DNA of 64,000 nt, taken from assembly GCA_025517525.1 (NCBI GenBank), contig JAOPJZ010000014.1, forward strand, positions 27,648 to 91,647, in the 5' to 3' direction. The notes beneath the pieces were generated by a model. The model made no database searches. It was not told the origin of the DNA and saw nothing but the letters and a program-made list of their open reading frames with translations. Source of the DNA: Natronosalvus hydrolyticus (lineage in GTDB: Archaea > Halobacteriota > Halobacteria > Halobacteriales > Natrialbaceae). Positions 27,512-37,015 of this stretch are shown piece after piece; within the stretch, counting starts at the first letter, position 1, and every line of letters begins with the position of its first letter. Position numbers and translations under genes: made by a program.

Positions 27512-29194
27512 ATGTTCGATTCCGACGACCTCGAGGCCATCCGGGAAGACAAACAGCGGTGGCACGAAAGCAAGGTCGAGCCGGTACTAGATCGATTTGG
27601 CGAACGAAAGGACACCTTTACGACGGATACTGGCGGGCAGGAGGTCGACCGTCTCTACACGCCGGATGACGTCGGCGATATCGACTACGGGGACGACATC
27701 GGGTTCCCGGGGGAGCCGCCGTACACGCGGGGGGTGTACTCGACGGGCTACCGGGGTCGACTGTGGACGATGCGTCAGTACGCCGGCTTTTCGACGCCCG
27801 AGGATACGAACGAGCGATTCCACTATCTGCTCGATCAGGGGCAGACGGGGCTGTCGATGGCGTTCGATCTGCCGACCCAGATGGGGCACGATTCGGATGC
27901 AGCAATGTCAGCCGGTGAGGTGGGCAAGGCGGGTGTCGCAATCGACTCACTCGATGACATGGAGACGGTGTTCGACGGCATTCCACTGGACGAAGTGTCT
28001 ACGAGCATGACGATCAACGCCCCTGCGTCGGTGCTTTTGGCGATGTACATCGCCGTCGGTGACCGGCAAGGCGTCGACCGCGAGACGCTTCGCGGGACGA
28101 TTCAGAACGATCTGCTCAAAGAGTACATCGCCCGGAACACCTACATCTACCCGCCAGAGCCCTCGATGCGGATCATCACCGATATTTTCGAGTTCTGTGC
28201 CGAGGAAGTTCCCAAATTCAACACCATCTCGATTTCCGGCTATCACATCCGCGAGGCAGGCGCAACCGCCGCCCAGGAACTCGCCTTCACCCTCGGGAAC
28301 GGCCTTGAGTACGTCGAAGCAGCCATCGAAACGGGGCTCGATGTCGACGACTTTGCACCTCAGCTATCGTTTTTCTTCAACGGACACAACAACATCTTCG
28401 AGGAGGTGGCGAAGTTCCGCGCGGCTCGTCGAATGTGGCACGATATGATGGACGAGCGCTTCGACGCCCAGAATCCCAAATCCAAACAGCTCAAGTTCCA
28501 CACGCAGACGGCCGGCTCGATGCTCACTGCCCAGCAGATCGAAAACAACGTGGTTCGAGTGGCCTATCAGGCGCTGGCTGCCGTTCTCGGTGGCACCCAG
28601 TCCCTACACACAAACGGCAAAGACGAGGCGTTGTCCCTGCCGACCGAGGAGTCCGTTCGGACAGCACTCCGAACCCAGCAAATACTCGCCCACGAGTCCG
28701 GAGCGGCTGATACGGTCGACCCCCTCGCCGGAAGTTACTACGTGGAAAGCCTCACGGATCAGGTCGAAGCGGAGGCGTACGACCTCCTCGAGAAAGTCGA
28801 CGAACGGGGCGGGATGCGGGAGGCAATCGAGAGTCAGTGGGTCCAGCGTCAGATCCAGGATACGGCGTTCGACCGCCAGCGCGAAATCGAAGACGTGGAC
28901 CGAATCATCGTCGGCGTCAATGAGTTCGAAGTCGACGAGGATCCGGAGATGGACGTACAGGGGGTCACCGAAGCGGACGAGCGTCGCCAGATCCGACGGC
29001 TCGAATCCACACGGGAGAAACGCGACGACGAGGCCGTCGAGGCCGCACTCGAGGCCCTCCGAACGGCGACTAACGAAGACGAGAACCTGATGCCGTACAT
29101 TATCGACGCGGTCAAAGCATATGCGACCGTCGGCGAAATCAGCGGCGTCATGCGCGAAGAGTTCGGTGAGTACACGCCTGGTAGCGCGATGTAG
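27512..29194 (+). CDS. Methylmalonyl-CoA mutase large (catalytic) subunit
   Basis: A 560-residue TIM-barrel catalytic subunit of adenosylcobalamin-dependent methylmalonyl-CoA mutase, which interconverts methylmalonyl-CoA and succinyl-CoA. Substrate-channel signatures are [37 protein letters not shown] and [13 protein letters not shown]. The B12-binding domain is not part of this chain, as usual in archaea where a separate small subunit supplies it; that gene is not in the window. The ATG at 27512 matches family starts ([17 protein letters not shown]). Upstream in-frame codons overlap the FNT gene and are not expected to be coding. Confidence 0.93.
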   Translation: MFDSDDLEAIREDKQRWHESKVEPVLDRFGERKDTFTTDTGGQEVDRLYTPDDVGDIDYGDDIGFPGEPPYTRGVYSTGYRGRLWTMRQYAGFSTPEDTNERFHYLLDQGQTGLSMAFDLPTQMGHDSDAAMSAGEVGKAGVAIDSLDDMETVFDGIPLDEVSTSMTINAPASVLLAMYIAVGDRQGVDRETLRGTIQNDLLKEYIARNTYIYPPEPSMRIITDIFEFCAEEVPKFNTISISGYHIREAGATAAQELAFTLGNGLEYVEAAIETGLDVDDFAPQLSFFFNGHNNIFEEVAKFRAARRMWHDMMDERFDAQNPKSKQLKFHTQTAGSMLTAQQIENNVVRVAYQALAAVLGGTQSLHTNGKDEALSLPTEESVRTALRTQQILAHESGAADTVDPLAGSYYVESLTDQVEAEAYDLLEKVDERGGMREAIESQWVQRQIQDTAFDRQREIEDVDRIIVGVNEFEVDEDPEMDVQGVTEADERRQIRRLESTREKRDDEAVEAALEALRTATNEDENLMPYIIDAVKAYATVGEISGVMREEFGEYTPGSAM

Positions 29195-29342
29195 CCTGTA
29201 GACACCGCAGTTTAATCGATCGGTTCGCACGACTCTCGAGCGACTCGAGGGGATAGCAAAGATATGCTCGAGCGACTCGAGGAACGTCCGCAGAACTGTC
29301 GCCATCGACACGCTCTTTTCGATGCCGGGGAGACGTAGGATA

Positions 29343-30323
29343 ATGACACACCAAATCGCCGTGATCCCTGGCGACGGCATCGGTCAGGAAGTCACCCCAG
29401 CAGCCGTTTCGGTCCTCGAGTCGTTCGACATCGATTTCGAGTTCGTCGAGGCGGATGCCGGTGACGCCGTCGAGGCGGAGACCGGGGCGGCACTGCCGGA
29501 GGAGACGTACGAACTGGCCGCTACTGCCGATGCAACGCTCTTTGGGGCCGCTGGGGAGAGTGCTGCAGACGTGATTTTGCCGCTTCGAGAGGCCGTCGAC
29601 TCGTTCGTCAACGTGCGCCCGGCCAGAGCATACCCCGGCGTCGACGCGCTGCGCCCCGAAACCGACCTCGTCTTTTTGCGCGAGAACACCGAAGGTGTCT
29701 ACTCCGGACACGAAAGCCGACTGAGTGATGACCTCTCGACGCTGACGCGCGTCGTGACTGACTCGGCGTCGAAACGGCTGGCCACCTTCGCCTGTGACTA
29801 CGTGAGCGACCGCGGCCTCGAGGGCTTTACCGTCGCCCACAAGGCAAACGTCATGCGCGAAACCGACGGCCGATTCCGCGACGCCGTCGCCGAAGTCGCT
29901 GACGAACACGGCGTCGAAACCGATGAAGTACTCATGGACGCCTTCGCCACGCACATCTGTCTCGATCCGACCCAGTTTGATGTCGTGGTTTGCCCGAATC
30001 TCGCCGGGGACGTCCTGTCCGACCTCGCTGCCGGACTCGTCGGCGGACTCGGATTGCTCCCGAGTGCCAACATTGGCCCCGACCGGGCGCTCTTTGAGCC
30101 GGTTCACGGCACTGCGCCCGATATCGCCGGTGAGGGGATTGCGAATCCCGCCGCCGCGATTCTCTCGGCCGCTATGTTGCTCGAGTATCTGGGCTACGAT
30201 GAAGAAGGCAAGACGGTCCGTTCGGCTGTCGAATCCGTCCTCGAGACGGGGCCACGAACGGGTGACCTCGGAGGCGAGGCATCGACCGACGAGATGACGA
30301 CAGCGATTATCGACGCGCTATAA
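29343..30323 (+). CDS. leuB: 3-isopropylmalate dehydrogenase-type enzyme
   Basis: A 326-residue NAD-dependent beta-decarboxylating dehydrogenase. It has [15 protein letters not shown], the substrate loop [25 protein letters not shown], the Mg-binding Asp cluster in [17 protein letters not shown], and the NAD-site [13 protein letters not shown]. The overall sequence closely resembles haloarchaeal LeuB, the third leucine-pathway step. The gene stands alone, 148 bases after the mutase and about 29 kb from leuA, instead of in a leuCDB operon, so homoisocitrate/tartrate-type relatives remain possible. The ATG at 29343 is chosen by homology. Confidence 0.87.
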   Translation: MTHQIAVIPGDGIGQEVTPAAVSVLESFDIDFEFVEADAGDAVEAETGAALPEETYELAATADATLFGAAGESAADVILPLREAVDSFVNVRPARAYPGVDALRPETDLVFLRENTEGVYSGHESRLSDDLSTLTRVVTDSASKRLATFACDYVSDRGLEGFTVAHKANVMRETDGRFRDAVAEVADEHGVETDEVLMDAFATHICLDPTQFDVVVCPNLAGDVLSDLAAGLVGGLGLLPSANIGPDRALFEPVHGTAPDIAGEGIANPAAAILSAAMLLEYLGYDEEGKTVRSAVESVLETGPRTGDLGGEASTDEMTTAIIDAL

Positions 30324-30391
30324 CGGCGAATTTCCACCCGATATTCACATTCGGACTTTGATACTATATTACTATTGAATAGTTACTAACA

Positions 30392-30435
30392 TACTATTTA
30401 TCTACTATTTATTTACTATTTATTTACTATTATTT
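30392..30435. repeat. 11-bp tandem repeat, four copies
   Basis: TACTATTTATT-like units start at 30392, 30403, 30414 and 30425 in an AT-rich island (about 30355-30437) that contrasts with the surrounding GC-rich DNA. The 11-base period is close to one helical turn. Further partial ACTATT motifs lie just upstream. Confidence 0.8.
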
Positions 30436-30613
30436 GGCTACGTATCTCATTTCGAGAAAGGACCGGCCCTTTCGAACGACGTCTCGAGATGCCGTCAATC
30501 TGCCACACCACGCCACGCCCACTGTCGATCAAGCTTCCGGACGACCCGAAATCGTCGCTCGCCGAAACATGTTCGCCGATACCCTCTGTAGGTCACGGTC
30601 GGACGTCTCACGT

Positions 30614-30931
30614 ATGAGACAGGAGTCGCCGGATTTGCACCGCGGTCACGTGTCTCCAGGGGAGCCGAGCGGGTCGGCCGACACCGATTCGACACCCATA
30701 TTTGGGCCTGACAGACCGGTAGAGAGCGTTTTATCCTGTGGTCGAAAAACCGCTAAAATCGAACGTCAGGCCGTGGATACGGCTATTTCACGTCTCGAGG
30801 GCGAGACATCACTATCGGCGGAGCAAAGACGGGCCGTCGAGCAAGTGGCAGAGCAACTGGTCGCGACTCTGGGTCCGGTAGCTGCACAACTGGTGACTGA
30901 ACCGACTAACGGGGATCCCTCATCCCAGTAA
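30614..30931 (+). CDS. Hypothetical protein with GluTR-tail-like C-terminus
   Basis: A possible 105-residue protein starting at ATG 30614 (in the same frame as an upstream TTG at 30434). The C-terminal ~50 residues (KIERQAVDTAISRLEGETSL, then SAEQRRAVEQVAEQLVATL) have the helical, charged pattern of the dimerisation tail of glutamyl-tRNA reductase, without the catalytic part. I do not recognise the first half. The gene lies between the AT-rich tandem repeat and a convergent membrane-protein gene. It may be a stand-alone helical domain or a chance frame. Confidence 0.45.
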   Translation: MRQESPDLHRGHVSPGEPSGSADTDSTPIFGPDRPVESVLSCGRKTAKIERQAVDTAISRLEGETSLSAEQRRAVEQVAEQLVATLGPVAAQLVTEPTNGDPSSQ

Positions 30932-30957
30932 CGGGAATTCGTCTTCATGGATACCGA

Positions 30958-31671
30958 TTACGCTTCGTCGAGCATCGAGAGCGACCGCGTGTAGCGCCGT
31001 ATCGTCTCGCCGTTTTCGTCACGTAACTCGAGAACGAACTGTTTCTGTCCGACGACTTCCTCGAGGTCACCGACCGCGAACTCGACCGTATACGGTGGCT
31101 CGTCGATCCGCTCGAGCGTTCGATCGCCGGAGGTCACCACGATGTGGTCGATACCGGCCTCATTCGAGAGCGAGCACTGGACGAGATCGTCGAGGACGAC
31201 GCAGTCGACGTCGGGATTGACGTCGGGTTGGCGCTCGCCGTCCTCGAATATGGTGCCGAAGTCGAGGAGCATCGGCGAGATGGGGGCGGTGCCGAGGATA
31301 ATGACGATGGTGAAGAAGACGGTCAAGTTGATCTTCGAGGCTTTATTTGCAAAGGTCCGGGTAATCGGGTGCTCGGCCGAGCGACGAAGCCGAATCGCTA
31401 TGGGAAGGATGACAAAGTGCGTCAGCGGTCCCCAGAGGATGAGGACGAATCCGTAGGCCATCACGTAATACAGGAACGTCCAGTCGGGGCGATACGATAA
31501 CAGGAGAGCCCCTGCTGACCAGCAAAAGAAGCCGATAAACAGCAAGCCAAAACTCTTGAGGACACGCCAGATGGGCGTGTTGGCGTAGTAAATACTGAGG
31601 ATATCGTTCCAGTAGCGTCTCACCGTTGGGCGAACCGGCGGCACGAGCGACGCGGAATCATCGGAGGTCAT
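30958..31671 (-). CDS. Membrane protein of the heme-copper enzyme operon
   Basis: 237 residues with about three hydrophobic membrane segments (LKSFGLLFIGFFCWSAGALL, VMAYGFVLILWGPLTHFVIL and LTVFFTIVIILGTAP), followed by a soluble, probably external, beta-rich domain of about 90 residues with two cysteines (VDCVVLDDLVQCSLS) that could form a disulfide. It is last in a tight minus-strand operon behind the small subunit, CuA subunit II and subunit I, 70 bases after the latter. It is probably an accessory subunit or assembly factor. I cannot name the family. Confidence 0.75.
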   Translation of the reverse strand: MTSDDSASLVPPVRPTVRRYWNDILSIYYANTPIWRVLKSFGLLFIGFFCWSAGALLLSYRPDWTFLYYVMAYGFVLILWGPLTHFVILPIAIRLRRSAEHPITRTFANKASKINLTVFFTIVIILGTAPISPMLLDFGTIFEDGERQPDVNPDVDCVVLDDLVQCSLSNEAGIDHIVVTSGDRTLERIDEPPYTVEFAVGDLEEVVGQKQFVLELRDENGETIRRYTRSLSMLDEA

Positions 31672-31741
31672 TGTGGTTGAGTCGAGTGTATGGGAGTGGT
31701 TCGTGTCTCGAGTGGGAGACAGGGATGATACCGAATCTCAG

Positions 31742-33460
31742 TTAGGCACCGATCTGCCAGAGTTGGCTCAGCAGATACCAGTTCAGGACGTACGTGATGA
31801 CGAACGCACCCAGGAAGATGAGACAGAGCACGAACGTGCCGCGCATCTCGTAGGTGTGTACCGGGTCGCCACCATCGGCGTACAGCCCGCCATCAGGTGT
31901 GAGGTCGTCGTTGTCCCCGGGCTCGAGCTTCCGGCCGAAGAGTACCGAGCCGACGGCGATCACCAGGAATAACACGCCACCGAGGATGGCCAGCAGGGCG
32001 AACAGGCCGAAGACGTTGAACAGTGGTGCCGCAGCCGCGAGGCTGAAGTCCGTTCCGGGGATGTTCTCGACGACTTCGACGGTTCGGCGCGGAACGCCGT
32101 AGAGGATGCCCACGTACATCAACATCAGCGTGGCAATGCTCATCGCGCCAGCGTAGAAGTACGGCTGAATCGAAGCGAGTTTCGGCGAGATGAACGCTCG
32201 CATGAACATGGTCCTGATGACGAAGTAACTCAGTCCCATGAACGCCACCGTCGTCCCGAGAACGACCGTCGCGTGGAAGTGGCCGACGGTCGCGAGCGTG
32301 TTGTGCCAGGTCATATTGAGCTGGAGCTGCCCCATCAACACGCCCGTAATCCCGCCGAGGAACCCGAACAGGATGATCGAGAAGATCGTCGAGGAGAAGA
32401 CTGGATTCTTCCAGGGTGCGCTGGTGAGCCAGCCGAACAGGCCGCCACCGAGGCCGCGTTTCCGTCGGCCTGCTTCGATACCGGCCGGAATCGCGAACGC
32501 GTGAATCAGGCTCGCGAACGTCGCGCCGTAGAACGCGTACGACGTGTTGAAAATTCGCCAGCCGGTCGAGACGGCTGGATCGGAGAGCAAGTGGTGGGCT
32601 GCTCCGAGGTTGATGAAGAACAAATAGAGGATAAAGGCCGTTCTCGAGACTTTCTCGCTCACGATTTCAGCCCCACCGACGACGTGGGTCAAGAAGTACC
32701 AGACGACGATCATCGCTACGAGATTGATCTGCTGGGAGCCGTGGCCGACGATCCAGTACAGCTGTCGGTACAGCGCCGCGTCGATCGAGCCGATGAGTTC
32801 AATTCGCCACGCGAAGGCGTACCCGAAGGCGACGAGACCGCCAACGATGGCTTCGACGGCGATAATACCGGTGACGAACGCACCGAAACTCACCAGCGGA
32901 AGCGTCCCGTCCGGATTCTCACGCTTTTCGAACCAGAGCGTGGCGAAAAACGGTAGCGCCGAAATCGTCGCCCCGAGCAAGAACACGATTGCGCCACCAT
33001 AGAACAGCGGGTCCGACGGTAACGGGGCGTAGGAGGTCAAAAGCGGCGCTTGATCCGGCGCACTCGTAGTCCAGATGGCGTAGTTGACCAGTAAGGCACC
33101 GGCAACCATCGTGCCCCAGCCCAGCTGGGCCAGTCGCTCGAGCGGAAGTTTCCGGCCAAGGACCATCGGACCACCGACGTAGAGGATGGCAATCTCCATG
33201 AAGATCATCCAGAAGATGAGTAGGTTCCACGCATGGAGACTGAGGTGCGTGTAGAAATCACCGGGGCCAAGCAAGCCGACGACTTCCCACCGGGTCATCG
33301 CGACGGTAAACGCGAAGATCCCCCCGTATAGGAGTGCGACAATGGCCGTGAGCGCGAACAGTTTGACGTACTTTTCGACGGATTCGTGGATCTGGAGGCC
33401 GGTAACCGAACACTTTCGAAAGCCGTCAGCACCGTAATCGTTATCGAAGAGTCCCAGCAT
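31742..33460 (-). CDS. Heme-copper oxidoreductase subunit I lacking the active-site tyrosine (probable NO reductase)
   Basis: A 572-residue polytopic protein. All six metal-ligand histidines are visible: SLHAWNLLIFW (low-spin heme), VGHGSQQINL (CuB), GAAHHLLSDP (CuB pair) and VGHFHATVV (high-spin and low-spin heme). In oxygen reductases of types A and B the helix-VI motif is HPEVY or HPIVY, whose Tyr is cross-linked to His; here it is HGSQQ, so the Tyr position is Gln. Loss of this Tyr is characteristic of NO-reducing members, and the HGSQQ pattern fits the tyrosine-less archaeal/bacterial family called eNOR. Genes for denitrification nearby agree. Annotation pipelines are likely to call it a cytochrome c oxidase (ba3-type) subunit I. 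Confidence 0.85.
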   Translation of the reverse strand: MLGLFDNDYGADGFRKCSVTGLQIHESVEKYVKLFALTAIVALLYGGIFAFTVAMTRWEVVGLLGPGDFYTHLSLHAWNLLIFWMIFMEIAILYVGGPMVLGRKLPLERLAQLGWGTMVAGALLVNYAIWTTSAPDQAPLLTSYAPLPSDPLFYGGAIVFLLGATISALPFFATLWFEKRENPDGTLPLVSFGAFVTGIIAVEAIVGGLVAFGYAFAWRIELIGSIDAALYRQLYWIVGHGSQQINLVAMIVVWYFLTHVVGGAEIVSEKVSRTAFILYLFFINLGAAHHLLSDPAVSTGWRIFNTSYAFYGATFASLIHAFAIPAGIEAGRRKRGLGGGLFGWLTSAPWKNPVFSSTIFSIILFGFLGGITGVLMGQLQLNMTWHNTLATVGHFHATVVLGTTVAFMGLSYFVIRTMFMRAFISPKLASIQPYFYAGAMSIATLMLMYVGILYGVPRRTVEVVENIPGTDFSLAAAAPLFNVFGLFALLAILGGVLFLVIAVGSVLFGRKLEPGDNDDLTPDGGLYADGGDPVHTYEMRGTFVLCLIFLGAFVITYVLNWYLLSQLWQIGA

Positions 33461-34006
33461 TTAGTTCTCCTCCGTAACGATGATGGTATCGTGCATCGAG
33501 CGGTGGCCCTCGCCACAGAACTCGTTACAGATGATGTGATACGTCCCCGGTTCGTCGAACGTCATCGGAACGACCCACTCGTAGCCGGGCAACACCTGCA
33601 GATTGATCTGTTTGCTCAGGGTTGCTTCAGGGCGGAGTGAAAAGCCGTGCTGGACGTCATACGAACTGAGGTGAAAGTCGTACTGTGTTCCGGCCTCGAG
33701 GACGACGGGCGCGCCGTCCCAGGCGAACCGAATGCCGGCCATGTAGACGTCGGTTCCCTCGGGCACGAGTCCCTGTTCAGTTTCTTCAGCGGCCTCCTCG
33801 TAGGCGTTCATCTTTTCCCGGAACTCGGATTCGGACACCTGGTAGGTTTCCCCAATGGGGTTCTGGTCACCGGTTCGCGTCCAGATGCTCATCCAACCGA
33901 ACAGGACGAGCGACCAGACGACGCCGAGGCCCAGCCAGATAGACTCACGTCGATTGACGGTCTGATCCCACCAGTTTCCTTCCGGTGGTTTGATTGGTGA
34001 CGTCAT
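33461..34006 (-). CDS. CuA-containing subunit II of the heme-copper enzyme
   Basis: 181 residues: one N-terminal membrane anchor (SIWLGLGVVWSLVLFGWMSI) and a C-terminal cupredoxin domain. The complete CuA site is present: His in YDVQHGFSL, then C-NEF-C-GEG-H-RS-M in IICNEFCGEGHRSM. The subunit accepts electrons from a mobile donor, here most likely a halocyanin, and passes them to subunit I. Its stop codon directly abuts the start codon of the subunit I gene. Retention of CuA separates this enzyme from cNOR and qNOR, which lack CuA. Confidence 0.9.
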   Translation of the reverse strand: MTSPIKPPEGNWWDQTVNRRESIWLGLGVVWSLVLFGWMSIWTRTGDQNPIGETYQVSESEFREKMNAYEEAAEETEQGLVPEGTDVYMAGIRFAWDGAPVVLEAGTQYDFHLSSYDVQHGFSLRPEATLSKQINLQVLPGYEWVVPMTFDEPGTYHIICNEFCGEGHRSMHDTIIVTEEN

Positions 34007-34009
34007 TGG

Positions 34010-34195
34010 TTACCCCACGGGAACTGAAAAGATATCGACGACTCCCCAGACGACGTAGACGACGAGAAAGAACGCGAGTGCTAGCGCCGCCAGGAGCCAG
34101 ATACGGTTATACAGTCGTTGCATGAACGGAATCTCATCCGATGAGTGGGTGGTCATTCGTGTTTCCCTGTCCGGGTTTTCGAAGAACCGCTCCAT
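34010..34195 (-). CDS. Small single-span subunit of the heme-copper enzyme
   Basis: About 61 residues with one membrane segment (LLAALALAFFLVVYVVWGVV) preceded by a charged cytoplasmic segment. It is the first gene of the operon, 3 bases ahead of subunit II. Small single-helix subunits of this kind accompany B-type and related heme-copper enzymes. Start choices are ATG 34195, ATG 34213 (inside the palindrome at 34207-34218) or ATG 34156; 34195 is a compromise because the palindrome probably belongs to the regulatory region. Confidence 0.7.
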   Translation of the reverse strand: MERFFENPDRETRMTTHSSDEIPFMQRLYNRIWLLAALALAFFLVVYVVWGVVDIFSVPVG

Positions 34196-34206
34196 GGACG
34201 TTGTCG

Positions 34207-34218
34207 CGTACATGTTCG
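34207..34218. promoter_or_regulatory. CGAA-N4-TTCG-like site (one mismatch) before the heme-copper operon
   Basis: CGTACATGTTCG has one mismatch to the palindrome. It lies at the front of the small-subunit gene. The spacing differs from the best sites of the set, so support is modest. Confidence 0.4.
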
Positions 34219-34423
34219 CTTACCTGATACTGTCTACTGTGCCAGTGTCCGGTGGTTTGCCTACTGGGTCGACAATCACTCCGCATCAGGTCCGAATCGG
34301 CAATCACTGAGAAGAGACCACAGTAAACCGTATGACGGCGCAAAGTCTGCCACCTCGAGAATGGGCCGTCATAGCTAACGAGACCGCTCATCCCATTTCA
34401 TCGCTCCCGCACTCGAGGGGCAC

Positions 34424-36907
34424 TTACCCCGATTCGTCGGCTTGCTCGAGCACCGGCCGACTGGAGTTGGACACCACGATGATACTGCTCAGTGCCATCG
34501 CGAGGGCAGCAAACAGCGGATTGATCATGCCGACGGCGGCCAGCGGAATCGCAATTGCATTATAGAGGAGCGCCCAGCCGACGTTCTCTCGAATTCGCCG
34601 GCGAGTGCCGGCGGCGACGCCGAAGACACGACTCACGTCGCGAAGGTCGGCGCAAGTCAACACTGCATCAGCCGCATCACTCGCTCGAGCCGTCCCACTG
34701 CCCATGGCGATGCCGAGGTCGGCGGCTGCGAGCGCGGGCGCGTCGTTCGTGCCGTCACCGACCATGGCGGTTGGCCGGGAAGCGGATAGCCGACGAATTG
34801 TCTCGACTTTTCCGTCAGGCGGGACGCCAGCGAAGACCTGATCGACGGCAGGATGCTCGCGAAAACGCGTCGTTGCCGACGGGTCGTCACCGGTGAGGAC
34901 GACGATTTGTCGGCCCTCGAAATCCTCGAAAACCGCGTCCCACTCGTCCCGCTCCCGGTCACCGACGACGACCACGGTGCGAATCCGGTCCCCCACACCG
35001 ACTACGACCGGCAGCCGACCGGCCGCTCGAGCGTCATCGACGACCGTTTCGAGGTCCTCGGGCAGCGGGCCGACGCGGCGCTCGAGGAGTGCTGGTGTGC
35101 CAACGACCACCTCTTCGCCGTCAACGTGGGCGCTGATGCCTGCCCCGGGATGGCGTTGGAAGTCGCTCACGGTCGCTCCGGGGGAGGCACTCGCCTCGGT
35201 ATCGACGTCGCTCGAGGAGCCAGGATTGCGGGTGATGGCCCCACCGTCCGTGATGGGGGCAGCGCCCTCGCTCTCGATGCTCGACTGCGTTTCATCCCCT
35301 GTTGCCTCGAGATGAGTGCAGATCGCTCGAGCGACCGGGTGCTCGGACAATTGTTCGACAGCCGCCGCTGTCTGGAAGGCGTCTTCATCGCCGTGAACCT
35401 CGAGAACGGTCATCTCGCCGGCAGTGAGGGTACCCGTTTTGTCGAAGACCAGCGTCTCGATGAAGGGTGCCGATTCGAACAGCGAGGCGTTCGTCACGAC
35501 GATGCCGCGCTCGAGGCCGTCTCGCAATCCGGAGGCGACCGCGAGCGGTGTGGCCAGCCCCATCGCACACGGGCACGAGACCACGAGGACCGTTAGACCG
35601 GTAAGGAGGGCAGACGCTGGCGGGGTACCCGTCACGAGTCGCCATCCCGTGACCACGATGGCGAGAGTGAGGACGAACGGGACGAAGACGGTCGCCAGTT
35701 TGTCAGCAAACCGTTGTACGCCGGGTGATCCACTCTGGATCTCCCAGAGCATGGTGGCGATGTGGTCGATTGTACTCGTCGCGTCCGGGCCGACTTCGAT
35801 GACGAGCGCGCTGTCGGTAACGACCGAGCCACCGATCGCATCGTCCCCCGGCCCCTTGGTGACCGGCAGCGATTCACCCGTCAGGAGCGACTCGTCGATG
35901 CCTGCCGTTCCCTCGCGAATCGTGCCATCGATAGGGATTCGCTCGCCGGGCCGGACGATCACCCGGTCACCTGACTCGAGAGCGTCAACATCGACGGTTT
36001 CGGTCCCCTCGTCAGTCTGTAACGTAGCGTCTCGAGACCGGGCAGCGGTCACCCTCGAGAGCAGTGAGGTTGCCCGATGTTTGACCCGCCGTTCGTAGTA
36101 GGTGCCGAGGCTGACGACCATAATAACGGCGACGGTGACGTCGTAGTAGAGGTGCGTGCTGCCCAGAGCGAGGGCGACGGTACTGTAGGCGTATGCCGAA
36201 AGCGCCGCAATCGACACCAGCAGGTCCATGTTCGGACGGCCAACACGAACGCTCACGTAGGCACCACGGAGGACCGGATACCCGGTATACACGAGAACGA
36301 TCGTCGTCAGGACGCCGACGAAACCCATGGGGAGATAGATACCGAGCGCGGTCGTCGTATCGATAGTCAGAATGCCCGTCTCGATGCCGACGTAGCTTGG
36401 ATAGAGATAAAACAGATACCAGGGCATGATGAGCATCGAGAGAAACCCACCCACGAGCAATCGCTGGAGCAGGTCGCTATCTCGCTCCCGGTCGTTTCGC
36501 TCTTCGTTCGGTGTTCGAGCGTCGTAGCCGTATCCTGAAAGGATGGGTGGGAGGTCCGATTCATCGAGGCGGTCGGGATCGTAGACTACTCTGACGGTGT
36601 CCGTCGCGTAACTCGCCTCGACGGTCAACACGCCGTCGTGTTTCTCGCCGAGCAGCGCGACGAAGCCCTCACAGGTCGAACAGTGCATACCGTCGATAGC
36701 GAGGAATGCCTCCTCCGCGTGGTCGGGAACATCTCGCGTGACGGCCTGCTGGCTCCGTTCCCTGACGGCTTCGTGGTCGACACCGTCGAAGTCGTCAAGC
36801 GTGCGCGCTACCTCGAGACAGCCCTGACAGCAGAACGTGCCGTCGACGCCGTCGGCAGTGATGGGGTGGGGCGGCGTCGGCAGTTCACAGAGCGAACACG
36901 CAGTCAT
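34424..36907 (-). CDS. Copper-translocating P1B-type ATPase (FixI/CopA type)
   Basis: 827 residues. An N-terminal Cys-rich segment (CSLCELPTPP and FCCQGCLEVA) and a heavy-metal-associated domain with MHCSTC precede eight expected membrane helices. The transmembrane metal site CPC is in VVSCPCAMGLATPLA, the phosphorylated Asp in VFDKTGTLTAGEM, and the hinge in VGDGTNDAPALAAADLG. The Cys-rich N-terminus is typical of FixI/CcoI-like exporters that deliver copper for assembly of heme-copper enzymes. That fits its place between the heme-copper operon and the copper-enzyme genes. A palindrome at 36950-36961 lies 48 bases upstream. Confidence 0.92.
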   Translation of the reverse strand: MTACSLCELPTPPHPITADGVDGTFCCQGCLEVARTLDDFDGVDHEAVRERSQQAVTRDVPDHAEEAFLAIDGMHCSTCEGFVALLGEKHDGVLTVEASYATDTVRVVYDPDRLDESDLPPILSGYGYDARTPNEERNDRERDSDLLQRLLVGGFLSMLIMPWYLFYLYPSYVGIETGILTIDTTTALGIYLPMGFVGVLTTIVLVYTGYPVLRGAYVSVRVGRPNMDLLVSIAALSAYAYSTVALALGSTHLYYDVTVAVIMVVSLGTYYERRVKHRATSLLSRVTAARSRDATLQTDEGTETVDVDALESGDRVIVRPGERIPIDGTIREGTAGIDESLLTGESLPVTKGPGDDAIGGSVVTDSALVIEVGPDATSTIDHIATMLWEIQSGSPGVQRFADKLATVFVPFVLTLAIVVTGWRLVTGTPPASALLTGLTVLVVSCPCAMGLATPLAVASGLRDGLERGIVVTNASLFESAPFIETLVFDKTGTLTAGEMTVLEVHGDEDAFQTAAAVEQLSEHPVARAICTHLEATGDETQSSIESEGAAPITDGGAITRNPGSSSDVDTEASASPGATVSDFQRHPGAGISAHVDGEEVVVGTPALLERRVGPLPEDLETVVDDARAAGRLPVVVGVGDRIRTVVVVGDRERDEWDAVFEDFEGRQIVVLTGDDPSATTRFREHPAVDQVFAGVPPDGKVETIRRLSASRPTAMVGDGTNDAPALAAADLGIAMGSGTARASDAADAVLTCADLRDVSRVFGVAAGTRRRIRENVGWALLYNAIAIPLAAVGMINPLFAALAMALSSIIVVSNSSRPVLEQADESG

Positions 36908-36949
36908 TCTCGTCTCTAGCGTGGGGGAGTCCGGGGGTAGCCGTGGTGC

Positions 36950-36961
36950 CGAATATGTTCC
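36950..36961. promoter_or_regulatory. CGAA-N4-TTCG-like operator before the copper ATPase gene
   Basis: CGAATATGTTCC, one mismatch. Its centre is about 48 bases upstream of the ATG at 36907, matching the spacing seen at other members. Confidence 0.6.
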
Positions 36962-37015
36962 CCTGTCCGATTCCAGACTCGGGGTTGGGACGTGGTATCG
37001 AACTGTCAGTGTCCC

